A stretch of 12,206 nt of DNA from Chlamydiota bacterium (GTDB taxonomy: Bacteria; Chlamydiota; Chlamydiia; Chlamydiales; SM23-39), in the NCBI GenBank assembly GCA_027459365.1, contig DAIDIM010000107.1, positions 1 to 12,206 on the forward strand, read 5' to 3'. Numbering within the stretch: the stretch's first letter is position 1; each line of letters begins with the position of its first letter. The notes below the pieces were generated by a model, which was given only the letters and a program-made list of their open reading frames with translations, did no database searches and was not told the origin of the DNA. Of the stretch, positions 7,036 to 12,206 are shown in pieces. A program made the translations under genes and the position numbers.

Positions 7036-8763
7036 TTAAATATTTATCTCTTGTTTTAGGTATTCTTTGAGTTCTTGGGCGGATGAAGATGCAAGGGCTC
7101 CTTCTGCCAACCTGCAGGCTTCGAGTAAGCGCCACTTGCGAATGGTATCTTTGACAAGTGGGATGAAGCGTGGAGTGACGGAAAATTCGGAAATACCAAA
7201 GCCGAGTAAAATGGGAATGAGATTCGGGTCAGTTGCAACTTCTCCGCAGAGAATCAGAGGCTTTCGGGCTGCATTTGCATGCGATACGACAGAGCGGATA
7301 AGGCGCAAGACACTTGGATGCATCGTTTGATAAAGATCGGATGTATGAGGATTAGAGCGGTCGGCGGCTAAAATGTATTGGATCAGGTCATTTGTACCGA
7401 TGGATAAAAAATCGACCTCCTTTGCAATGCAGTCTGTCATTAAAGCCGCTGACGGAACTTCAATCATACAGCCAAGAGGAATCTGTTTTGCAAATTTTTG
7501 CCCCTCTTTTTTGAGCTCCAATTGCATTTCTTCTATTTTTTGTCGCACATAATGGAATTCTGAAATGTCGGTGACTAGGGGAATCAGTACATGGATTTCT
7601 CCAAATTTACTTGCCCTTAAGATTGCACGCAGTTGCGTTTCTAAAATATGTGGATAACACTTTAAGAGTCGGATTGCACGAAGTCCGAGCGCCGGATTGG
7701 CTTCAGAGATTTCTGGTATATCTTGAATTTTTTTCTCTCCACCCAAATCATAGATGCGAACAACAAGGGGTTTTCCTCGAAGTAGCTTGACCATTTTCTT
7801 ATAGACTTCGAACTGCTCCTCTTCTGTGGGAAAGCTTTTTTTTGCAAAACAGAGATATTCTGAGCGAAAAAGACCAATTCCAGATGCCCCATTTTTGAGT
7901 ATCGATTCGATCTCTTTTGGATTTTCTAAATTTGCATAGATTCGCACTTCGTAACCATCAATCGTCTCTCCTTTGAGATAAGTATTATTTTTAAGACGAT
8001 TTAGATTTTGTTGATCTGTTTTCTTGATTTCTTGATATTTTTTTAAAGTTGTTTTTTTTGGATTGAGTATGACGATCCCACTACCGCCATCTACTATGAT
8101 CGAATGGATTGAGACATTTTTTAAAAGTTTAAAATCCACATTTGCCACATAGGGGATTCCTTTGGCTCGCGCAATGATGGCCGCATGGGATGTTAATCCG
8201 CCCGTCGCAGTGATAAATGCACTCACAAAAGATGTATTTGCTTCAATGGTTTCAGAAGGGACAAGCTCTTGTGCGCAAACGACAGAATTATGCGGGACCT
8301 CAGACATTTTCAACCTTCCCGGGCGCCGTAAATGACCTAAAATCCGTTGAGAAATATCGACGATATCGCGAATTCTTTCTTTAAAGAAGTTATCTTTTAA
8401 AGAGTTAAATCGATGTTTATATTCTTCGATTAAATGGTGAAAGACCCATTCCGTATTTTGCTGTGTATCGCGTATCTTTTTCTCAATCCCTGTCGTAATC
8501 ATCGGATCTTTCATGATCTCGAGATGAGTCCCCAAAATTGCATGCACTTCTGTAGAATGAAGAGAGTTTTTCTGCAGGTTTTCTAAATCTTTACGGCTCA
8601 AATCAAGCGCTTTTCGATAACGATCGATCTCCTCATCCACCTCTTTATGTACGCTGAAATAGGGCGAAGTCACCTCCTCAAAACAAGAAAAAAAGACAGG
8701 ACATCCAATTCCAATTCCCTTACTAATCGGAGTGCCCCTTAAAATTAATTCTTGTTCACTCAT
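7036..8763 (-). CDS. ptsI: PTS enzyme I (phosphoenolpyruvate-protein phosphotransferase)
   Basis: Enzyme I takes phosphate from phosphoenolpyruvate and passes it to HPr, in the cytoplasm. The protein is 575 residues, normal for the family. The N-terminal HPr-binding and phosphohistidine domains carry the active-site His193 in GGLTSHAAI. The C-terminal TIM-barrel shows GIGLFRSEYL (296-305), R336 in the VRIYDLGGEK segment, metal ligands E435 and D459 (IGTNDLIQY), and the catalytic Cys506 in LCGE. All key residues are intact, so the enzyme should be active. The ATG overlaps the ptsH TGA by 4 bp (ATGA), implying coupled translation, and it is the last gene of the operon. Confidence 0.97.
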   Translation of the reverse strand: MSEQELILRGTPISKGIGIGCPVFFSCFEEVTSPYFSVHKEVDEEIDRYRKALDLSRKDLENLQKNSLHSTEVHAILGTHLEIMKDPMITTGIEKKIRDTQQNTEWVFHHLIEEYKHRFNSLKDNFFKERIRDIVDISQRILGHLRRPGRLKMSEVPHNSVVCAQELVPSETIEANTSFVSAFITATGGLTSHAAIIARAKGIPYVANVDFKLLKNVSIHSIIVDGGSGIVILNPKKTTLKKYQEIKKTDQQNLNRLKNNTYLKGETIDGYEVRIYANLENPKEIESILKNGASGIGLFRSEYLCFAKKSFPTEEEQFEVYKKMVKLLRGKPLVVRIYDLGGEKKIQDIPEISEANPALGLRAIRLLKCYPHILETQLRAILRASKFGEIHVLIPLVTDISEFHYVRQKIEEMQLELKKEGQKFAKQIPLGCMIEVPSAALMTDCIAKEVDFLSIGTNDLIQYILAADRSNPHTSDLYQTMHPSVLRLIRSVVSHANAARKPLILCGEVATDPNLIPILLGFGISEFSVTPRFIPLVKDTIRKWRLLEACRLAEGALASSSAQELKEYLKQEINI

Positions 8764-9032
8764 GCTTTTTCACCGAACTCCTGTTCAAAAGCGATCACTA
8801 ATTGATTCATCGTTATTTCCGCATCTTCCCCTTCAACAATAATTTCAATTTGTGTATTTCGAGAAGCTGCTAACATTAATAAACTCATAATGCTGCGTGC
8901 ATTCACCGTTTCTTGTTTATGAGTGAAAAAAACCGATGATTTTAAGGGTTGTAAGATTTTTACAATCGTGGCTGCGGGCCGAGTGTGTAGACCGAGCGAA
9001 TTTTTTATCTTCACCTTACGCGTGAGTTTCAC
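8760..9032 (-). CDS. ptsH: Phosphocarrier protein HPr, GTG start
   Basis: HPr carries phosphate from enzyme I on a histidine and is also a signalling protein. From the GTG at 9030-9032 it is 90 residues long. His16 lies in GLHTRPAA, the EI-dependent site. Ser47 lies in NARSIMSLL and corresponds to Ser46 of Bacillus HPr, the target of HPr kinase. I chose the GTG because AAGGGG sits 8 bp upstream and the length then fits the family; the reading frame can be extended to a TTG at 9071 (103 residues) without gaining homology-like sequence. The gene overlaps the end of hprK by 17 bp and ptsI by 4 bp. Confidence 0.95.
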   Translation of the reverse strand: MKLTRKVKIKNSLGLHTRPAATIVKILQPLKSSVFFTHKQETVNARSIMSLLMLAASRNTQIEIIVEGEDAEITMNQLVIAFEQEFGEKA

Positions 9033-9987
9033 GAGTGGATCCCCTTCTTTGTTTCCGAGCAATTGTTTCAAGTAATTTTTTATTAAATTCTTTTGCCGAA
9101 TTATAGCCCATATTTTTTAATCGATGATTCAATGCGATGGTCTCCAAAAGGAGCACCACATCTCTACCTGGTTTCACAGGGAGAATGTGTTGCGGTATAC
9201 TAATTCCCAATACATCGATAAAATTTTCGTCCATTCCGACTCGATCATAAAAATGTTGATCATTCCAAGGTTCAAGTTTGACTAAAATATCAATTCCCTT
9301 GTCAGGGCGGACACAAACAGCACCGTAGAGATGAGCAACGTTGATGATTCCAATTCCCCGGATTTCCATCAAATGACGTGTCAATTCAGGACCAGAACCG
9401 ATTAAATGGGCTCCCTCTTTCTTTTTCACTTTTACAATATCATCAGAAATCAGCCGATGCCCTCGTTCAATCAGACCTAAAGCCGCCTCACTTTTCCCAA
9501 CAGAGGATTCTCCTTGAATAAGTAGTCCTACACCGAACACTTCAACCAATGTTCCATGCATCGTTAAGGTTGGACAAAACTCTTCGAGCAAAAGAAAAGA
9601 GATTTTACTCATCAGACTCGTCGCAGCGCCACTTGCCCGAAAGAGGGGAATTTCCTGTTTTTCACATAATAAGACTAATTCTTTAGGAAGTCTATATCCT
9701 GAGGACGCGATGACAGCGGGTGTCGCAGGGGTTAAAATCGCATTCAGCCTTTCAGTACTTGTCTTTGCATCTAATTCTTTGAGATACTGAATCTCCTGCT
9801 TGCCCACAACTAAAATTCTTGAGAAAACAAATCCCTTTAAATATCCCGTCAAGCTTAAACCAGGCCGCTGCACTTCCGCTTTTTTAATGCGGCGTGACAT
9901 CCCTTTTTTTCCAGCCAATAAATTGAGCTTCAGCGCCTTGCCATGCTGTTCATAAAAGTGTTGCACAAGATAATTATTTGGAGACAT
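9016..9987 (-). CDS. hprK: HPr kinase/phosphorylase
   Basis: HprK phosphorylates HPr on its regulatory serine with ATP or pyrophosphate and removes the phosphate with Pi, linking energy state to PTS output. The 323-residue protein has both domains. An N-terminal domain (about 1-130) precedes the catalytic domain, which shows H144 in the TMHG motif, the P-loop GESSVGKSE (159-167), RGHRLISDD (175-183), the family signature MEIRGIGIINVAHLYG (207-222) and the C-terminal PVKPGRD segment (270-276). This is the full-length type, unlike the truncated alphaproteobacterial form. Start chosen at 9987 because GGAGGG lies 5 bp upstream; an ATG at 10011 adds 8 residues but has no such site. It overlaps the upstream SUKH gene by 14 bp and ptsH by 17 bp. 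Confidence 0.95.
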   Translation of the reverse strand: MSPNNYLVQHFYEQHGKALKLNLLAGKKGMSRRIKKAEVQRPGLSLTGYLKGFVFSRILVVGKQEIQYLKELDAKTSTERLNAILTPATPAVIASSGYRLPKELVLLCEKQEIPLFRASGAATSLMSKISFLLLEEFCPTLTMHGTLVEVFGVGLLIQGESSVGKSEAALGLIERGHRLISDDIVKVKKKEGAHLIGSGPELTRHLMEIRGIGIINVAHLYGAVCVRPDKGIDILVKLEPWNDQHFYDRVGMDENFIDVLGISIPQHILPVKPGRDVVLLLETIALNHRLKNMGYNSAKEFNKKLLETIARKQRRGSTRETHA

Positions 9988-10762
9988 TCTGACCCTCCAA
10001 ATAGAATGCAAGCCACTCTAAGAAGCTTGGGAAAGCAAGCTGTTCATTCCATCGACTTCGATCGCTTGTGTCTGACAACGTGTTATGAATCCCCGACAAA
10101 AATACATTCCCCATATCGTTATCAGGATACCAATCAGTGAAAAAACATTGAAATGAATTCAATCCAAAATCCTCAAAAAAAGGGATTAAAGATAGAGGAT
10201 CCACACCATGATTTTTCCACTCCAATCCATGTTCACTTATCATTTTCTTCACAATCTCTCTTGCAGCCAATACCTCTTTCATTGGCAAGATTTCGATTTC
10301 TGACAATTTCCCAAAACCGTTGTGTAAACGCAAAAAAGATTGATAATCATACGGAACGCGCACTTCCAATTCATGATTTAAGAGGTGCACATCTTCTTCA
10401 ACACTTGGAGGATATCCACGAAAGAAAGATCGATTATCAGAGAAGCTATAAACCATTTCAGCAACATATTCGAAATCTATTTTCACAATCACAATGGCAA
10501 TATCGTCTAACGACGCAAAAAATTGAGAAAAAGCACGTTGCGCAATCGGATGAAAAGGGAGCCGATAGGACCATAAATCGGAAACAAATTCAATCCGCTC
10601 GTTAGGATTTACCCGTGTTAATTCAAACCAACCGCGCGGCATATCAGGAACAATCTCTAGAATCTGTTTCCACTCGAGATTTTTTTCTTCGCATAAGAAG
10701 AGCACTTCTTGAATGTCCGACTCCCCTCCAATTTCGTAGTATTTTCTTGCTAGAGGATTCAC
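9974..10762 (-). CDS. SUKH (SMI1/KNR4) family protein
   Basis: A 262-residue soluble protein. Residues about 117-257 fit the SMI1/KNR4 (SUKH) fold: a helix (VEEDVHLLNHELEV), then VPYDYQSFLRLHNGFG, which is the typical 'P-x-D-Y-x-x-F-L-x-x-x-N-G' segment. The domain closes with FPSFLEWLAFYLE. The N-terminal 110 residues form a separate acidic region I do not recognise. SUKH domains bind other proteins; bacterial members are often immunity proteins to toxins, but no toxin gene is adjacent. Here the gene leads the hprK-ptsH-ptsI operon with a 14-bp overlap, so a PTS-linked partner role is possible (inference). Start is GTG at 10762 with AAGG 5 bp upstream; an in-frame TGA lies immediately before it. 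The out-of-frame ATG at 10766 is not used. Confidence 0.82.
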   Translation of the reverse strand: MNPLARKYYEIGGESDIQEVLFLCEEKNLEWKQILEIVPDMPRGWFELTRVNPNERIEFVSDLWSYRLPFHPIAQRAFSQFFASLDDIAIVIVKIDFEYVAEMVYSFSDNRSFFRGYPPSVEEDVHLLNHELEVRVPYDYQSFLRLHNGFGKLSEIEILPMKEVLAAREIVKKMISEHGLEWKNHGVDPLSLIPFFEDFGLNSFQCFFTDWYPDNDMGNVFLSGIHNTLSDTSDRSRWNEQLAFPSFLEWLAFYLEGQNVSK

Positions 10763-10784
10763 TCATACCTTAAATAGCAAAAGG

Positions 10785-10790
10785 ACTATA
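10785..10790 (-). promoter_or_regulatory. Weak -10 box for the SUKH-hprK-ptsH-ptsI operon
   Basis: TATAGT on the minus strand lies 22 bp before the GTG start, which would give a leader of about 15 bases containing the AAGG ribosome site. No convincing -35 hexamer stands at 16-18 bp, so this is a tentative call. Confidence 0.3.
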
Positions 10791-10858
10791 CACAAATTTT
10801 GAAATCATTTTCTACAGTTTTTCTAACTTGTGATAATACTCGCGGTTTTGCAAGTTTT

Positions 10859-10891
10859 GGGGGATCAGTCGGGCTGCGCCCTGCTGCCCCC
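10859..10891. repeat. GC-rich imperfect hairpin in remnant DNA
   Basis: Within AT-rich surroundings, GGGGG (10859-10863) pairs with CCCCC (10887-10891), CAG (10866-10868) with CTG (10884-10886), and GGGC (10871-10874) with GCCC (10878-10881), closing a TGC loop. There are a 2-base bulge, one G-T pair and one mismatch. Neither side has an adjacent T-run, so it is not a standard terminator. The abrupt GC content suggests a dispersed repeat or a piece of mobile DNA. Short reading frames crossing it (minus 10812-11009, and a plus frame ending near 10974) are not convincing genes. Confidence 0.5.
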
Positions 10892-10978
10892 GGTCTCGGT
10901 CACGAACAGCCTCAACCTTTTTTGAAAAAATCAGGACCTGCACATGAGTTGTTTGGTAAAGGCGTAACTCTTTGATAA

Positions 10979-11020
10979 CCAATTGCTCTTCTATTATAAA
11001 ATGCAGCACGAAGCAATTGG
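10979..11020. repeat. 9-bp perfect inverted repeat
   Basis: CCAATTGCT (10979-10987) and AGCAATTGG (11012-11020) are exact reverse complements with a 24-bp spacer that contains TATAAT on the minus strand (10993-10998). No -35 box fits it. It could be a binding site, a mobile-element end or chance. Confidence 0.35.
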
Positions 11021-11041
11021 GAGTAAGAGGTCTGAAGGCTG

Positions 11042-11287
11042 ATGACTGGGGGGATCTATTCTTTTACGTTGTATGTATGCGAAATTAAGTTTTCGTTGGA
11101 GCCTCTTACATCCAAAATTATTACAGAAGTACAGCAAAAAATAGGTCGTTTACAAGTCCGACGCCAATTTTCCCTTCGGCCAGTTCTCATCCATGTAAAT
11201 GGTGTAAGCGAGGCAGTTCGAGAAAAAGACTTTTTTGCCCATATCATCGATTTCTCTCAGCTACTTAGTTGTAAAGAAAAAGTATAA
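11042..11287 (+). pseudogene. C-terminal remnant of a DUF234-type AAA+ ATPase
   Basis: The 81 codons resemble only the end of the ATP-binding proteins with a C-terminal DUF234 nuclease-like domain. The segment VCEIKFS is the E-x-K part of the PD-(D/E)XK-like core, and the tail with KIGRLQVRR, RPVLIHVNGV and FFAHIIDFSQLL follows the expected order up to the family's C-terminus. The P-loop ATPase part and the first Asp of the core are missing: a stop lies at 11033-11035 in this frame, and the upstream 200 bp holds the GC-rich repeat instead. This looks like a gene cut by insertion or deletion. A short expressed protein from the ATG at 11042 is not excluded, but no clear ribosome site precedes it. 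Confidence 0.65.
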
Positions 11288-11305
11288 AAGAGAGAATCTT
11301 TTTCC

Positions 11306-11334
11306 TTTCCAGGCCAAAATGAATCTGCTATATC
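11306..11334 (+). promoter_or_regulatory. Likely ndh promoter
   Basis: TTTCCA (11306-11311) and TATATC (11329-11334) are spaced by 17 bp, and the -10 is preceded by TGC, giving an extended -10. Transcription would start near 11341, leaving about 10 bases of leader that carry the AGAGGG ribosome site. Confidence 0.45.
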
Positions 11335-11350
11335 GAAATGAGAGGGATTG

Positions 11351-12206
11351 ATGGTTGCGACGAAGGTTGTCATTTTAGGCGGAGGGTTTGCAGGGATTAA
11401 TGCTGCAAAAAACTTAGGCCATACAAAGTTTGATGTTTGGTTGATTGATAAGACAAACCATCACCTGTTTCAACCTCTCCTTTATCAGGTCGCTTCGGCG
11501 GCAATATCCCCTGCAGATATCGCAATTCCCATACGTGAAATTTTAAGCCCTTATGACAATGTGACTGTTCTCATGGGAGAAGTGGTCCAAATCGATCGAA
11601 AGAAAAAAGAAATTGTCCTACGCAATGGCGATACAATCAGTTATGAATACCTGATCATCTGTCTCGGCGCGCGTCATTCCTACTTTGGAAGAAATGAGTG
11701 GGAACAATATGCAACAGGATTAAAGACCTTAGTCGATGCAATGAAAATTCGAGAGCGCATTTTGATGTCGTTTGAAATTGCAGAAAGATGCGATCGTATC
11801 TCTGAGGCGGAAAAATATTTAAATTTTGTGATCGTAGGCGGAGGTCCAACAGGAGTTGAGATGGCAGGTGCTATCGCCGAAATTGCCTATGAAACCATGC
11901 TCAAAAATTTCCGTCGCATTGATACGACAAAAACCAAAATCTTTCTCATTGATGGGCACTCCCACATTCTTCCTGTTTATCCAGAAAAATTATCGGTAAA
12001 AGCGACAAAATATCTTGAGAACTTTGGTGTTCGAGTTATGACAGGAAGACGGGTCACTTCCATCAACAAAGATGGCGTAGAAGTGGATGGGAATACCTTT
12101 ATTCCTGCAAAAAATATTGTTTGGGCGGCAGGAAACCAAGCAAGTCCGATTCTAAAATCACTCGATGTTCCTCTAGACAATCAAGGGCGAGCTATAGTGG
12201 ATGCTG
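11351..12206 (+). CDS. ndh: Type II NADH dehydrogenase, N-terminal part (cut by window end)
   Basis: NDH-2 is a single-subunit, non-proton-pumping flavoprotein at the inner face of the cytoplasmic membrane that passes electrons from NADH to quinone. The first 285 codons are present and open to the window edge. Seen: FAD-binding GGGFAG (10-15), the family segment FQPLLYQVASAAISPADIA (40-58), IICLGARHSYFG (102-113), a second dinucleotide motif VGGGPTGVEMAG (162-173) for NADH, and NIVWAAGNQASP (255-266). About 120-150 residues, including the membrane-binding C-terminus, should lie beyond. The ATG follows GAGGG at 4 bp. The gene stands alone after the remnant zone, with its own likely promoter. 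Confidence 0.93.
   Translation, partial: MVATKVVILGGGFAGINAAKNLGHTKFDVWLIDKTNHHLFQPLLYQVASAAISPADIAIPIREILSPYDNVTVLMGEVVQIDRKKKEIVLRNGDTISYEYLIICLGARHSYFGRNEWEQYATGLKTLVDAMKIRERILMSFEIAERCDRISEAEKYLNFVIVGGGPTGVEMAGAIAEIAYETMLKNFRRIDTTKTKIFLIDGHSHILPVYPEKLSVKATKYLENFGVRVMTGRRVTSINKDGVEVDGNTFIPAKNIVWAAGNQASPILKSLDVPLDNQGRAIVDA

Noticed and set aside
7020..7060. Bidirectional terminator between convergent ybaB and ptsI units
   Set aside because: Only short AT-rich self-complementary words were found, without a GC-containing stem or adjacent T-run.
10153..10605. 150-codon open frame antisense to the SUKH gene
   Set aside because: It is a shadow of the SUKH gene with low-complexity, His/Gln-rich sequence and no start signal.
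10812..11009. 65-codon minus-strand reading frame
   Set aside because: It crosses the GC-rich hairpin and the inverted repeat and shows no domain; it lacks a credible ribosome site.

Overview
The window most likely comes from an amoeba-associated or other environmental member of the Chlamydiae, outside the genus Chlamydia. The main reason is the gene series dnaX - ybaB - ptsI - ptsH, which as I recall is also the order in Chlamydia trachomatis (CT334-CT337). Here it is extended by an HPr kinase and a type II NADH dehydrogenase, which fit the larger environmental chlamydial genomes better. The DNA is AT-rich, genes are tightly packed, and several starts lack a good Shine-Dalgarno sequence. The genus cannot be settled from this sequence alone.

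Layout. (1) Positions 162-4852, minus strand: a three-gene unit transcribed leftward. It begins with a PgpH-type 7TM-HD phosphodiesterase, expected to degrade c-di-AMP. Next is a 671-residue polytopic membrane protein with a soluble C-terminal domain, then a small exported protein with two HxS motifs typical of 2H phosphoesterases. (2) Positions 4847-4941: a compact divergent promoter region. A perfect 10-bp dyad is centred exactly on the -10 box of the pgpH promoter. (3) Positions 4942-6720, plus strand: dnaX (clamp-loader subunit, with a threefold 22-residue Pro-rich repeat) and ybaB. (4) Positions 6721-7035: a stretch with scattered protein-like frames, perhaps a decayed gene. (5) Positions 7036-10762, minus strand: an overlapping operon of a SUKH (SMI1/KNR4) protein, hprK, ptsH and ptsI. 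(6) Positions 10763-11350: a remnant zone holding a GC-rich hairpin, an inverted repeat and the 3' end of a DUF234-type ATPase gene. (7) Positions 11351-12206, plus strand: the first 285 codons of ndh, cut by the window edge.

How the genes work together. The pts operon encodes the complete phosphotransfer input (EI, HPr) and the HPr Ser kinase/phosphorylase, but no sugar-specific EII component is in view, so it looks regulatory rather than a sugar uptake system. The leftward unit puts two different predicted phosphodiesterase folds, HD and 2H, on either side of a membrane protein whose tail resembles a decayed GGDEF domain. A nucleotide-signalling module is a reasonable but unproven reading. 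The dyad on the pgpH promoter would be the natural control point.
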